From: Planctomycetales bacterium
GTDB lineage: Bacteria; Planctomycetota; Planctomycetia; Pirellulales; Lacipirellulaceae
Direction: 5' to 3'
Length of the DNA stretch: 64,000 nt
Assembly (NCBI GenBank): GCA_020427145.1
Contig: JAGQOU010000008.1
Coordinates: 62,001 to 126,000, forward strand
The notes under the pieces were generated by a model. That model worked only from the letters and a program-made list of their open reading frames with translations. It did not search any database and was not told the DNA's origin. A program made the translations under genes and the position numbers. Below, piece by piece: positions 36,583 through 45,752 of the stretch. Positions within the stretch are counted from its first letter, which is position 1. Each line of letters opens with the position of its first letter.

Positions 36583-37526
36583 TCCAGTGACTCCAGATAA
36601 GCCGCGATTTGACGCACTTGCTCGTCATTCAGGTTGAAGTTCGGCATCTTGCTTCCGGGCTTCACGTCCTGCGGATTTTTCAGCCACCGTCTGAGATTCT
36701 CTGCCGAATTCGCAATGACTCCGCCGCCGAGATCCTTGCGGGATGCGAGATGAGTTAGATCGGGACCGATGGAGGCCGTGGCGCTCGTGCCGCGAATTGC
36801 GTGGCAATTGGCGCAGGTGTGAGCGAAGAACAGACGCTCGCCTGCCAGAGCGTCCGGATCGGTCCCCGGGGGACTCTTGCGATCCGGGCTGTTGCTGTCT
36901 TGCCACTTGGCGAAGTCCTCTTCCGACAGCGCATAGACCTCAAAGTTCATCCACGCGTGCTGCGTGCCGCAGTACTCCGAACAGCGTCCCTCGTAGACGC
37001 CGGGCTCAGCGGCCTCAAGCCACACGTAATTGTTGCGACCGGGAATGGCGTCGATCTTGCGCGCCAGTTGGGGCACCCAGAAACTGTGGATCACGTCGGC
37101 CGATCGGACTCGAACCCGAACCTTTTTGCCCGCCGGGATGTAGATTTCGTTGGCCCCGGTGATGCCAGAGTCGTTGTGACGGACTTCCCACCACCATTGG
37201 TGGCCGGTCACCGTCAAATCATATTCGGGAGCATCATCGCCGGCCGGATGCACGGCTGGAACGGCGTTGATGGTAAGAACCAGGTAGGCGCTGATCGCGG
37301 CAATCCAGAGGACGATGATCACCGGACCGATCATCCAGTAGAGTTCGGCCCGATGGCTGCCGAAATCCTGTTTCGGCATGTCGGCGAATTTGCGCCCCCG
37401 CCAAATGGCGACGGCGACCAGCCCGGAAACAATCGCGAAGATCGCGGAACTGATCAGCAGCACGACCACAAAGAGGTCGTAGATCGCCTGAGCCTGCGGC
37501 GATTCGGGCTGAAAGACGGGAAACAT
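36579..37526 (-). CDS. coxB: Cytochrome c oxidase subunit II with C-terminal cytochrome c
   Basis: A 315-residue caa3-type subunit II. Two N-terminal transmembrane helices (about 15-42 and 65-88) precede the cupredoxin domain with GHQWWWEV and the CuA site CSEYCGTQHAWM. A C-terminal cytochrome c domain has heme motif CANCH and a likely Met ligand in GSKMPNF. It accepts electrons from soluble or fused cytochrome c and passes them to subunit I. The stop overlaps the TTG start of the coxA-coxC fusion. It is the first large gene of the leftward respiratory operon. Confidence 0.93.
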   Translation of the reverse strand: MFPVFQPESPQAQAIYDLFVVVLLISSAIFAIVSGLVAVAIWRGRKFADMPKQDFGSHRAELYWMIGPVIIVLWIAAISAYLVLTINAVPAVHPAGDDAPEYDLTVTGHQWWWEVRHNDSGITGANEIYIPAGKKVRVRVRSADVIHSFWVPQLARKIDAIPGRNNYVWLEAAEPGVYEGRCSEYCGTQHAWMNFEVYALSEEDFAKWQDSNSPDRKSPPGTDPDALAGERLFFAHTCANCHAIRGTSATASIGPDLTHLASRKDLGGGVIANSAENLRRWLKNPQDVKPGSKMPNFNLNDEQVRQIAAYLESLD

Positions 37527-37685
37527 GGCGCGGACTACTTAACAGTCAATGCGAGGAAGAACAATCGAGCGAGTCCGCCACTTTCCGTTCCAATTGTCGC
37601 CGAATCACGTCGCCTTGAACCAGTCTTCGTTCGACGCCCTTGCCATCGGATCGTTGGGCGAGGCAACTGGGGCGGGAGTTTGGGC

Positions 37686-37838
37686 CTAAGAGCGTGATTG
37701 GATCATGTTCATCACAAACGACAGGCCGAGCGTGAGCAGCAGGCTTCCAATAATGGAGATGTGAAGATGAAAGAAAAAATTCAGCGCGATGAGCAACACT
37801 ACAAAGACGCCCAGCTGATATGCGACGCTCTTATTCAT
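37686..37838 (-). CDS. Fifty-residue membrane peptide at the head of the oxidase operon
   Basis: A short frame starting ATG AAT AAG and ending TAG. Its 50-residue product has the layout MNKSVAYQ, one or two hydrophobic helices containing NFFFHLHIS, then SFVMNMIQSRS. The strongly amphipathic-to-hydrophobic pattern and its place between the VOC-like gene and coxB on the same strand suggest a genuine small membrane protein, perhaps an oxidase accessory peptide. No strong ribosome binding site is visible, so confidence is moderate. It is too short for usual gene callers. Confidence 0.55.
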   Translation of the reverse strand: MNKSVAYQLGVFVVLLIALNFFFHLHISIIGSLLLTLGLSFVMNMIQSRS

Positions 37839-37868
37839 CGTTGAATGCGGTTGGAGTGTGAAGTTGAT

Positions 37869-39116
37869 TCAGTCGAAGACGTGACCGTGGTCGTATCTTT
37901 CGTCGTTGCCGGCCGCAGCTGTCAGCGAAGCCACGTTTTGCTTGGTGAAGAACCCCTTGAACTTATGGCACCGCTCCACGTATTCGGTAATCAACAGCGA
38001 GTACTTCGAGTGCTTGGAGAATATCTGCTTCAGGTCAGGATCGTCCTTGCATTCCCCCACCACGTGGGCCAAGAACGGAACGCCCAGCGTCCCCAATTCG
38101 CCGACAACGTAATCGACGTTCTTGACTCCGCTGGGATGATCGCCATCGGTGACTTCGTAAGCGATGTGGTGCATCCGTCGGCCGTAGTTCCTGACAAAGT
38201 CCTCCGTGGGCATCGGAAGGTTCTCGAAAGAATTGACAAACGAAGGCGTATTGTTCGCCGTGAACACTTTGGCCGGAGATTCTTTGTCGTCGAGAACATT
38301 GTGGTTGCGGTTGACGTTTGTCGACGAGTTCATCTCCTGGATGCTGTACGCCCCCCAGAAGTAATAGTTCGACATCGTCAGAAACTCAAGGATGGCGTCC
38401 TCCCGCTCGCCGGCGAGGACTCGCGTCGCCATGTGGTCAACGCCGGTCAAGAGATCGTGGATGCCGGCCTGTCGGCCGAGTTCCGCTTGGGCTTCAAGTT
38501 TTGCCATCTGGGCCGCGGATAGCTCAAAGCGAGAGCCCAGCTGCAATGCGTCGTAGTCTTCGAAATCTGCGTCCGAGTAGGCGACTCGGTTGTAGGTAAA
38601 ATCCGAGGGAATGGAGAACAGGAACGCGTCGAGCGTGTAGAGAGAGTTTTCCGTGTCGCCTGGATACTCGAAGCGCACATTGTGCGATTCCAGAATCTTG
38701 GCAGTTTCCTGCTTGTCGCTCGTGTGGAAGATCTCGCCGATGTAGCGGGCGTTGGGTTTTGCGCGGGCCAGCGGGTAAACCATATTCAGCCGCTTCACAT
38801 CGTCCTCAAAACCCGCGGAAAGCGGCTCGATGACAAGCATTCGCGGAAATCGTGCTGCGGAGATTAGCACATAGATGTTGTGCGTTTCGCTACGGTAGGC
38901 CGCCGCAAACCGATACGGCGACATCAAGTAGAGTTCTTGCAGATAGGCTTGTGCATCGCCCGTTTCCACCTGGACCACGATGCCGCACATCGTGCCCAAC
39001 AGTTGATCCAGGCCGCAGCTGAGACGCCGCTCGTAAATCTTGAGTCGGTATTCCTCGAAGAATTCGGAATTCTTCTTGTCGCCCACATGTTTGTAGGTCA
39101 GAAGGTCGAAGTTCAT
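37869..39116 (-). CDS. VOC/HPPD-like protein of unknown function
   Basis: A 415-residue protein. Its last 110 residues recall the iron-binding second domain of 4-hydroxyphenylpyruvate dioxygenase-like vicinal oxygen chelate proteins: MHHIAYEV (His ligand candidate), VDYVVGELGTLGVPFL, then TEYVERCHKFKGFFTKQNVASL (Glu ligand candidate). The N-terminal 300 residues show no motif I can name. ATG 39116 is chosen over a GTG nine bases upstream. It is on the same strand as, and downstream of, the FMN-binding glutamate-synthase-family gene. The fold assignment is tentative and the function unknown. Confidence 0.55.
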   Translation of the reverse strand: MNFDLLTYKHVGDKKNSEFFEEYRLKIYERRLSCGLDQLLGTMCGIVVQVETGDAQAYLQELYLMSPYRFAAAYRSETHNIYVLISAARFPRMLVIEPLSAGFEDDVKRLNMVYPLARAKPNARYIGEIFHTSDKQETAKILESHNVRFEYPGDTENSLYTLDAFLFSIPSDFTYNRVAYSDADFEDYDALQLGSRFELSAAQMAKLEAQAELGRQAGIHDLLTGVDHMATRVLAGEREDAILEFLTMSNYYFWGAYSIQEMNSSTNVNRNHNVLDDKESPAKVFTANNTPSFVNSFENLPMPTEDFVRNYGRRMHHIAYEVTDGDHPSGVKNVDYVVGELGTLGVPFLAHVVGECKDDPDLKQIFSKHSKYSLLITEYVERCHKFKGFFTKQNVASLTAAAGNDERYDHGHVFD

Positions 39117-39319
39117 CACAGCCACCCCGAATTCAAGTTTCGCTTGCTTACTTCGGGCGGCATGTCAGCCGACGCCCCCGGTCGTAAGGCGTTGCCGCGA
39201 CGCGAGCTTTCCGCAAAGACGACCGCGGCAAGCGTTAGCATGGCGGGCGCATGAGGATAAACGTCAAGCACTGCTGGGTCAACTCTTTTCGCGAGGCAAC
39301 CAGCGCCTCGAGCGGGTCG

Positions 39320-40951
39320 TCATGACCGAGGCAGCGGCATTCGCTTCGTCAGGTCGACCTGCGCTTGAAACGTCTCGGCGGAAGCGGCTTCCCAGCAGCG
39401 ACGATAGATCGGGTTGTCGCTGCCTTGCAGCAGTTCGTCCGGTTCCAGGAAGTCATACGCCTGTTCATAGGTCTCCACCTGCGTCGGTCCGCTTCGGCGA
39501 CAGATGTGAGCAGGCAACAGCTCTTGAGGGTGGTTGAGTCCGGCAGCGGCGACGATCTCGGCGAGAGTTTCCATCATGTTGTGATGAAAGTGAAAGGCCC
39601 GTTGGCTCTTATCGCCCACGTCAATGGCGCGTTGCAGGAGGGGGTCCTGCGTCGCGACTCCGACCGGGCATTTATTCGTATGACACGATTGCGCTTGGAT
39701 ACAACCCACGGCCATCATGAAGCCTCGCGCGATGTTGCACCAATCGGCCCCTAAGGCCATGTTGCGAGCGATATGAAATGCCGAGGCAACCTTGCCAGAG
39801 CTCGCAATTCGCACCCTGTCGCGCAAGCCGCAGCCGACAAGCGTGTTTTGAACAAACACCAACCCTTCCCGCAGCGGCGTCCCCAGGCTATCGGAGAATT
39901 CCGGCGGCGCGGCGCCAGTTCCACCTTCAGCGCCATCGACGGTGATAAAATCGGCGACAATGCCCGTGGATAACATCGCCTTGCAGATGGCCATGAACTC
40001 GTGCGGTCTTCCCACGCACAATTTGAATCCCACCGGCTTTCCGCCGGAAAGTTCTCGCAACTGCTGAATGTAGCGGCACATTTCCACGGGCGTGCCAAAT
40101 GCGCTGTGGCCGGGCGGCGAAACGCAGTCTTGCCCCATCGGCACTCGGCGCGTGGCGGCGATCTCCTTGGTGACTTTGGCCGCAGGAAGCACGCCGCCAT
40201 GCCCGGGCTTGGCGCCTTGCGAGACCTTGATTTCGATCATCCGCACAGAGTCGATTTTCGCCTGTTCGGCGAACAGATCGGCGGCGAAGGCGCCGTTGTC
40301 GTCGCGACAGCCGAAGTAGCCCGTGCCGATTTGCCAGACGAGGTCGCCGCCAAATTCCTTGTGGTAAGGGCTGAGCCCTCCTTCGCCCGTGGTGTGATAA
40401 AAGCCGCCCAGTTTGGCGCCCTTGTTCAATGCGCGGATCGCGTTGGGACTGATCGCGCCAAAGCTCATTGCCGAGATATTGACGAGCGAGCAAGAATACG
40501 GCTTGCTACAATCAGGTCCTCCCACGTTCAGCCGAAAATGCTCCTCGGACTTGGGCCGAGGACTAATCGAGTGCATCAACCACTCGTACTCTTGGGAGTA
40601 GACGTCCAGCTCCGTGCCAAACGGCTGGAGTCCCGAGATATTCTTCGCCCTTTCATAGATGAGGGTTCGCTGTACTCGGTTGTACGGACGACCGTCCGTG
40701 TCGCTTTCGATGAAATACTGATGCCATTCAGGGCGAATGGCTTCCTGTAAGAATCGCAGGCGGCCCAGCAGGGGATAGTTGCGGCAAATGCTGTGTTTCT
40801 TCTGCAGCAAGTCCCAGACGGCCAGGGCCAGCAGCGGCGCCACAGGTATCAGCCCCCAGAACCAGTGGGCCGACACGCGCAATCCCAGCACGACAAATAG
40901 GATATTCAGAACGAGGACGAACGCGCAAACTAGATACGCAATGGCTTGCAT
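39320..40951 (-). CDS. FMN-binding glutamate-synthase-family membrane protein
   Basis: A 543-residue protein. Two N-terminal hydrophobic helices (about 5-25 and 30-47) are followed by a barrel like the FMN domain of glutamate synthase large subunit: SAMSFGAISPNAIRALNKGAK, TGEGGLSPYH, IKVSQGAKPGHGG, VDGAEGGTGAAP and the iron-sulfur motif SCHTNKCPVGVATQDP. Stand-alone members of this family lack the glutaminase domain, so glutamate synthesis is not assured; a membrane-associated redox role is possible. It lies about 200 bases upstream of the VOC-like gene on the same strand and diverges from the acyl-CoA synthetase. Confidence 0.88.
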   Translation of the reverse strand: MQAIAYLVCAFVLVLNILFVVLGLRVSAHWFWGLIPVAPLLALAVWDLLQKKHSICRNYPLLGRLRFLQEAIRPEWHQYFIESDTDGRPYNRVQRTLIYERAKNISGLQPFGTELDVYSQEYEWLMHSISPRPKSEEHFRLNVGGPDCSKPYSCSLVNISAMSFGAISPNAIRALNKGAKLGGFYHTTGEGGLSPYHKEFGGDLVWQIGTGYFGCRDDNGAFAADLFAEQAKIDSVRMIEIKVSQGAKPGHGGVLPAAKVTKEIAATRRVPMGQDCVSPPGHSAFGTPVEMCRYIQQLRELSGGKPVGFKLCVGRPHEFMAICKAMLSTGIVADFITVDGAEGGTGAAPPEFSDSLGTPLREGLVFVQNTLVGCGLRDRVRIASSGKVASAFHIARNMALGADWCNIARGFMMAVGCIQAQSCHTNKCPVGVATQDPLLQRAIDVGDKSQRAFHFHHNMMETLAEIVAAAGLNHPQELLPAHICRRSGPTQVETYEQAYDFLEPDELLQGSDNPIYRRCWEAASAETFQAQVDLTKRMPLPRS

Positions 40952-41041
40952 TGAACGCGCCTGGGTGAAGTCGATTGACGGGCGGATACGTCGTCACGCA
41001 CTCGACGAGGCGTGGCTCCCAGTATAGCAGAGGAGAGTCCA

Positions 41042-42586
41042 ATGACACTTGCCGGCCCCACTGTTGAGAGCCCGATTGATCTGTCTGGGATTCTGAGCGT
41101 CGGTCTGACGGCCAAGCCGGACGAGCCTGCACTCGTGTCGGCCGAAATGAGTTGGACATGGCGCGAGCTCGACGCGGTGAGCTCGCGCGTGGCAGCCAAC
41201 CTGCTGAAGCGCGGCCTGAAACCTGGGAATCGTGCGGCCACGCTGATGCCGAATCGCTCCGCGCTGGTCATCTTCTATCTGGCCTGTCTGAAGGCCCGCC
41301 TGGTGGCGACGCCGCTGAACTATCGCTACCAGGCGCCGGAGATCGATCATGCGCTGGAGGTTAGCGAGGCATCGGTGCTACTCGCCCATGGCGAACGGCA
41401 CGCGGATCTTGAAAAGAGCAATCTCGCCGGTGATTTGCCGCTCGGGCTGATCTGGTACGGCGCCGACGACAATCGAGGGCCGTCGTGCGAGGATCTGATG
41501 GCGACGCCGACGGAATCAATCGACTTGCCGATGGCGGAGCCTGACGATCCGGTTTTCATATTCTTCACCTCGGGCAGTACCGGAAAACCAAAAGGCGTCA
41601 CGCACACTCGCCAAACATTCGGCTGGATGATTGCCAGTGCCATTGCGGGGTTCGAAGTCACCCTCAGCGATATTTTGCTGCCTGGGTCTTCGATCTCTCA
41701 CATCGGAGCAACGCTGATGTCGCTCACGGGTCTGGCGGCGGGGATTCGGGTTGATATCGCCCGCACGTTCGACGGCCACGAACTCTTGCCGCTGTTGCAA
41801 AAGACCAAGCCCACGATGCTCTGCATGTTGCCTGCTGCGTTGTTCTCGCTCGTGGGCGACCATGGCGCCACGCGCGAACACTTCCACACGTTGCGAGTCT
41901 GTTTCGCTGGCGGCGACAAAGTCTCGACGGAATTGGAGCGGCGATTCATCGACCTGACGGGTCTTGAGATTGACGAAATCTATGGCATGTCGGAGATCGG
42001 CTTGGCGACCGTCAATCCCCCGTCGGGCGTGAACAAGATTGGCTCGATCGGTCGCCTGGCTCCTGGTTTCCAAGCTTTGATCCGCGACGACGAGGGGCGA
42101 GAAACGCCCCTGGGCGATTCCGGCAGGCTCTGGATCAAATCTCCATCCAATACGATTGGCTATTGGAACCGCCCGGACGCCACGGCCGAGACCATTGTCG
42201 ACGGTTGGCTCGACACGGGCGACATTGCCCGCGCCGATGAAGACGGCTATTTGTGGTTCGAAGGTCGGAAGAAGCAGATCATCGTGCACGACGGTTCGAA
42301 TATTTGCCCGCAAGAAGTTGAAGGATCGTTGGAAGCGCACCCGTCGATCGCAGCGGCTGGCGTGGTGGGGATTCACGATCTGGTGCATGGAGAAAACGTG
42401 CGCGCTTATGTGACGCTCGTGCCAGGAGAAAAGCGTCCAACCGCTAGCGAATTGATTCAATTCTCGCGCGAACGGATCGGCTACAAGGCCCCGGAGGAGA
42501 TTGTCGTCCTTGACTCGATGCCGCTCAATGCGACGGGAAAGGTCGATCGCGTCGCCCTCAAACAGCTTGCGGAATCGGGAAACTAG
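41042..42586 (+). CDS. AMP-binding acyl-CoA synthetase-like enzyme
   Basis: A 514-residue member of the adenylate-forming superfamily. The P-loop is in FFTSGSTGKPKGV, motif A5 in YGMSEIGLA, motif A7 in WLDTGDIARADEDGYLWFEGRKKQII and catalytic Lys in NATGKVDRVALKQ. It probably activates a carboxylic acid with ATP and transfers it to CoA. The acid cannot be told from sequence. ATG 41042 has GAGGAGAG about seven bases upstream. It diverges from the glutamate-synthase-family gene and has no pathway partners nearby. Confidence 0.88.
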   Translation: MTLAGPTVESPIDLSGILSVGLTAKPDEPALVSAEMSWTWRELDAVSSRVAANLLKRGLKPGNRAATLMPNRSALVIFYLACLKARLVATPLNYRYQAPEIDHALEVSEASVLLAHGERHADLEKSNLAGDLPLGLIWYGADDNRGPSCEDLMATPTESIDLPMAEPDDPVFIFFTSGSTGKPKGVTHTRQTFGWMIASAIAGFEVTLSDILLPGSSISHIGATLMSLTGLAAGIRVDIARTFDGHELLPLLQKTKPTMLCMLPAALFSLVGDHGATREHFHTLRVCFAGGDKVSTELERRFIDLTGLEIDEIYGMSEIGLATVNPPSGVNKIGSIGRLAPGFQALIRDDEGRETPLGDSGRLWIKSPSNTIGYWNRPDATAETIVDGWLDTGDIARADEDGYLWFEGRKKQIIVHDGSNICPQEVEGSLEAHPSIAAAGVVGIHDLVHGENVRAYVTLVPGEKRPTASELIQFSRERIGYKAPEEIVVLDSMPLNATGKVDRVALKQLAESGN

Positions 42587-42655
42587 ACCAATCTCGCTCG
42601 CGCTGCATTTCCTGTCGTCGCAGGGTAGAATCTGTGGCGGTTTACGCCGATTGCA

Positions 42656-43369
42656 ATGCGAGTTTGTGGCACGTTGATGACAACGGGAAGAATTCTAGCT
42701 TGTACGGTCCTCGCGACGGCCCTGCTGGCGATCGCGTATGTCTACCGGACGGAGTTGGCTGCATGGATTGAGGATCTCGAGCGCCAAACCGCGAATCTTG
42801 GATACTGGGGGCCGCTCGCGTTCTTCGTGCTGTTCATCGCCTTGACCTCTCTCTTCTTTCCGGATTCCGTCCTGGTCGCCACAGCGGGCGTACTGTTTGG
42901 CACGCTGTTGGGAACGGTCACATGCTTCGCCGGCACGCTGGTTGTGCAGAGCGTTGCGTTCTTTCTCTCGCGTCGTTTTCTCCAGGGGCGCGTGACGAGA
43001 TTCATCGAGGGACGCCCCAAGCTGGCTGTGATTCCGCGCGTCGTCGACCAACAGGGGTTCCGCCTTCAGGTGTTGCTGCGGCTCACGCCACTCAATCCCG
43101 TGCTCCTGAGTTATCTGTTGGGAACGACGAAGTCCCGATTTGGCTCCTTTTTTCTGGCGTGCATGGCGTTGGGCCCGGTGATGTTCGTGCAAGCCTACTG
43201 CGGCTACGCCGCCAAGCATATGATTAAGGCCGCGGGACGTCCCCACGGGCATTCTTGGCTCGAAACCGCCCTGGTCGGCGGCGGGTTGGTTGCGTGCCTT
43301 GTGTTTCTCTCTATGATTATCCGCGTTGCCAAAAAGGCGATCGCAGACGCCGAACGGCAATCCCGTTAG
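42656..43369 (+). CDS. TVP38/TMEM64 (DedA-like) membrane protein
   Basis: A 237-residue integral membrane protein. FFPDSVLVATAGVLFGTLLGT and the conserved amphipathic block LLRLTPLNPVLLSYLLGTTK are characteristic of the TVP38/TMEM64 (VTT-domain) family, related to DedA flippase-like proteins. Probable role: membrane lipid or envelope homeostasis. About five hydrophobic segments are visible. A second ATG (42677) is an alternative start. It sits 70 bases after the acyl-CoA synthetase on the same strand. Confidence 0.85.
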   Translation: MRVCGTLMTTGRILACTVLATALLAIAYVYRTELAAWIEDLERQTANLGYWGPLAFFVLFIALTSLFFPDSVLVATAGVLFGTLLGTVTCFAGTLVVQSVAFFLSRRFLQGRVTRFIEGRPKLAVIPRVVDQQGFRLQVLLRLTPLNPVLLSYLLGTTKSRFGSFFLACMALGPVMFVQAYCGYAAKHMIKAAGRPHGHSWLETALVGGGLVACLVFLSMIIRVAKKAIADAERQSR

Positions 43370-43421
43370 CATTTTCGCTCATCCCGAATATTTCCGAACG
43401 AGCATCCCGAGGCTGCCAGCT

Positions 43422-43613
43422 ATGTCGTCCAGTCACGATCACGCAGGTCATCACAACCGTCCGTCGCGCAAAGGCGTTCACAAGGACTGGCGAGTCTGGG
43501 TGGTCGTGTTGCTCATGCTCGGCGCGATGGCAGGCTACATCCTTTCGATGGATGAGTCGCTGGAGCCGGCTGAGCCGGACGCTCCCGCGGCCGAGGGCCT
43601 CGACACGAACTAG
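43422..43613 (+). CDS. Small His-rich single-span membrane protein
   Basis: A 63-residue product: a His-rich, hydrophilic N-terminus (SSSHDHAGHHNRPSR), one transmembrane helix (about 25-42, VWVVVLLMLGAMAGYIL) and an acidic, Ala/Pro-rich tail. The His cluster could bind a metal, though this is speculation. It lies 52 bases after the TVP38 gene on the same strand and just before the decayed efflux gene on the opposite strand. No family recognised. Confidence 0.6.
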   Translation: MSSSHDHAGHHNRPSRKGVHKDWRVWVVVLLMLGAMAGYILSMDESLEPAEPDAPAAEGLDTN

Positions 43614-43644
43614 ACGACGGCTTGACAAGTCGCGCGTTGACGAA

Positions 43645-44290
43645 TCAGTTCGCACCGTCGAAATCTTTTTGAATCGGCTCCGGCTCGCTGGGAGGCAGGA
43701 GTTCGCTCTGCTGCGCGTCGGCGACGATTTCCGCGTGCGTCGAGCGCCCGCACCGGTTCTGCCACCCGCCTCCCAGGGCGCGGTAGATCTGGATCAAGGA
43801 CAGGGCGACCTGCGCCCGCGCCTCGGCGAGATTGTCCTGATAGGAGACAAGCTCCGACTGCAGCGTGGCGAGTCGATTGTGATTGACCTGGCCGTTGCGG
43901 TACTGAATCAGCGACACGTCGCAAGATTCCTTCAACGCTTTGACGCTCTCTTGTAATGCAATGACGATCTCTTGCGATTCCAGGAGCGAAACAACGGCGT
44001 CTTCCGCCTCTTGATTTGCCGCAGGACGGTCTGCTGCTAGAGCGACACCAGCTCGCAGAATTTGGCGTTTTACACGTGCACGTTGTTGGCTATGCGTCCA
44101 TAGCTCAGCAGGTTCCAATTGAACGAGGGACCGATCGCGCCATGATTCGCCTGCGAACTGAACAGGTCGTTGAAGCTGCTGGCCTGCCAGCCGATCGTGC
44201 CGAGGATTGAAAAGGACGGATAGATTTCCGCGGTCGCAACGCCGATGAGCGCGCTTTGGGCGGCGACGCGGCGCGCAAGATTGGCATGAC
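43645..44290 (-). pseudogene. Remnant of a NodT/OprM-type outer-membrane efflux gene
   Basis: Two adjacent frames together spell the C-terminal half of an RND outer-membrane channel. The first part reads RRVAAQSALIGVATAEIYPSF, then NHGAIGPSFNWNLLSYGRIANNV. The second part reads EAEDAVVSLLESQE, SLIQYRNGQVNHNRLATLQSE and IYRALGGGWQ, the usual ending. Between them, at about 44015-44080, are an in-frame TAA, an in-frame TAG and a frameshift, with the expected residues (NAKFCELVSL, QQTVLRQ) still legible between the stops. The N-terminal half is missing; the remnant begins next to the AI-2E transporter gene. It cannot make a functional channel. Confidence 0.85.
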
Positions 44291-44322
44291 AGCGACACGG
44301 CGGAAAGATGCGACAATGTCGG

Positions 44323-45477
44323 TCAATCGGCAATCAGTTGTCCAAAACTATGAAGCGGCTCGATGTGTTCGCAAATAATTTTGGCGACGACCAACAGGGG
44401 AATGGCCAGGAAGACCCCTCCGAGACCCCACATCCACCCCCATAGCGTGAGCGACAACAAGATCGCCACGGGGTTGAGATTGGTTGATCGCCCAAGCAAC
44501 GCCGGCGTGACGAGATTCGCCTCAACGACGTTGACCGCAAGGTAGGCGCCGGGAGCGACCAGTGCGTAGGCCACGTCCCATTCAATGAGCGCGACGACAA
44601 AGACGAGGCACGCGCCGGCCGCCGCGCCGACGAAGGGAATGTAGTTGAGCAAGAATGCCATCACGCCCCACAATGCAGGATTGGGCAGGCCGATGGCCCA
44701 CATGGCGATGCCGATGGCCAATCCCAGCCCGGCGTTAATGCAAGTGATGGTCAACAAATATCGCGATATCGATTGTTGAATATCGTTCATCAGCGCGACG
44801 ACGTTGCGCTTGTCGCGCCAAGTGGGCGAGAGGGCGACTAGCTTTTCCAGAAATCGATCGCCGCGAGCCAGCAAGAAGAACAGCAGCGCCGCCACGACAA
44901 CCACTGTCGCTAGCAAACTTCCGGACGTATTGAGGACCAAGCTGGCCATGCCCGGCTGTTCCACCTGCACGCGCAGCGGGGCGGTCTCGCCTTCGCCAGA
45001 GGTCATCTTTTCAACCTCCTTTGACGCCTGGTTAAGCTGCTGTACCGGCGCCCGCAGCGGTCGCAGTTTTTCGGCAAGCTCGCGTCGAACCTCCGGGCGT
45101 CGCAGTTCGAAAAACCACTCGCTAGCGGGAGTCCACAACAGCGCGATTGCGGTGACAAACACCCCAATCAAACCAGCCAGCACCAAGCCCGATGCCGCGA
45201 TTGACGGAATCCGCCGTCGCTCCATGCCCGCCACGATCGGCTTCAGAGCAAGATTGAGCAGGGCGGCCAAGGCGATCGGAAACAAAATCGCGCGAGCGAT
45301 GTAAGCTGCTGCGAGCATGGCGAGCACAACGAGAGTGATCGTCGCCCAAGCTGTGCGGCGGGCGTAATCGGGACGATGCGCCGCAGGCGCCGCGCTGTCC
45401 GCTCCGGCGCGTGGCCTCTCTGCCGGCTCTGGTGGCGTATCGACCGGCGGCGACTTGGTGGCGGCGCTCATGTGCAT
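44323..45477 (-). CDS. AI-2E-family transporter (YdiK/PerM type)
   Basis: About 384 residues with some eight hydrophobic segments. IPFVGAAAGACLVFVVAL, NLVTPALLGRSTNLNPVAILLSLTLWGWMWGLGGVFLAIPLLV and a Pro/Ala-rich N-terminus fit the AI-2E family permeases, whose substrates are mostly unknown and include sodium/proton exchange roles. Three clustered start codons (45480, 45477, 45471) are possible. A sigma-54-like sequence lies about 52 bases upstream, divergent from that of the CsbD gene. Confidence 0.85.
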   Translation of the reverse strand: MHMSAATKSPPVDTPPEPAERPRAGADSAAPAAHRPDYARRTAWATITLVVLAMLAAAYIARAILFPIALAALLNLALKPIVAGMERRRIPSIAASGLVLAGLIGVFVTAIALLWTPASEWFFELRRPEVRRELAEKLRPLRAPVQQLNQASKEVEKMTSGEGETAPLRVQVEQPGMASLVLNTSGSLLATVVVVAALLFFLLARGDRFLEKLVALSPTWRDKRNVVALMNDIQQSISRYLLTITCINAGLGLAIGIAMWAIGLPNPALWGVMAFLLNYIPFVGAAAGACLVFVVALIEWDVAYALVAPGAYLAVNVVEANLVTPALLGRSTNLNPVAILLSLTLWGWMWGLGGVFLAIPLLVVAKIICEHIEPLHSFGQLIAD

Positions 45478-45527
45478 CACGGGGAAATGTATAAGGATCG
45501 GCAGAAAAGCAGTGCCGGCGAACCGAA

Positions 45528-45543
45528 CGCAAGAAATATGCCG
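45528..45543 (-). promoter_or_regulatory. Candidate sigma-54 promoter of the AI-2E transporter gene
   Basis: On the minus strand the site reads CGGCATATTTCTTGCG, with the invariant GG-N10-GC spacing and a perfect TTGC -12 element; the -24 box matches GGCA only. The -12 GC lies 52 bases before the ATG at 45477. Confidence 0.4.
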
Positions 45544-45752
45544 GACAGTCGCGGCGAATAGGCAGACGCGTCGATTCGCCTTACTTGGAACTCGTGGTTG
45601 CGTCTGAACGATGCAGCGTCACAAACCTGGTCGTTTCAGGACCAACTTGATCGCAAGGCAGCTAGTTGGACCGTGGCAGCAAACTGGCGACGCGACCCAA
45701 GCGCTAGTGGTTCCCGGCGGCGCCGTGTCCATTCGACAGTGCAACAACGGTT

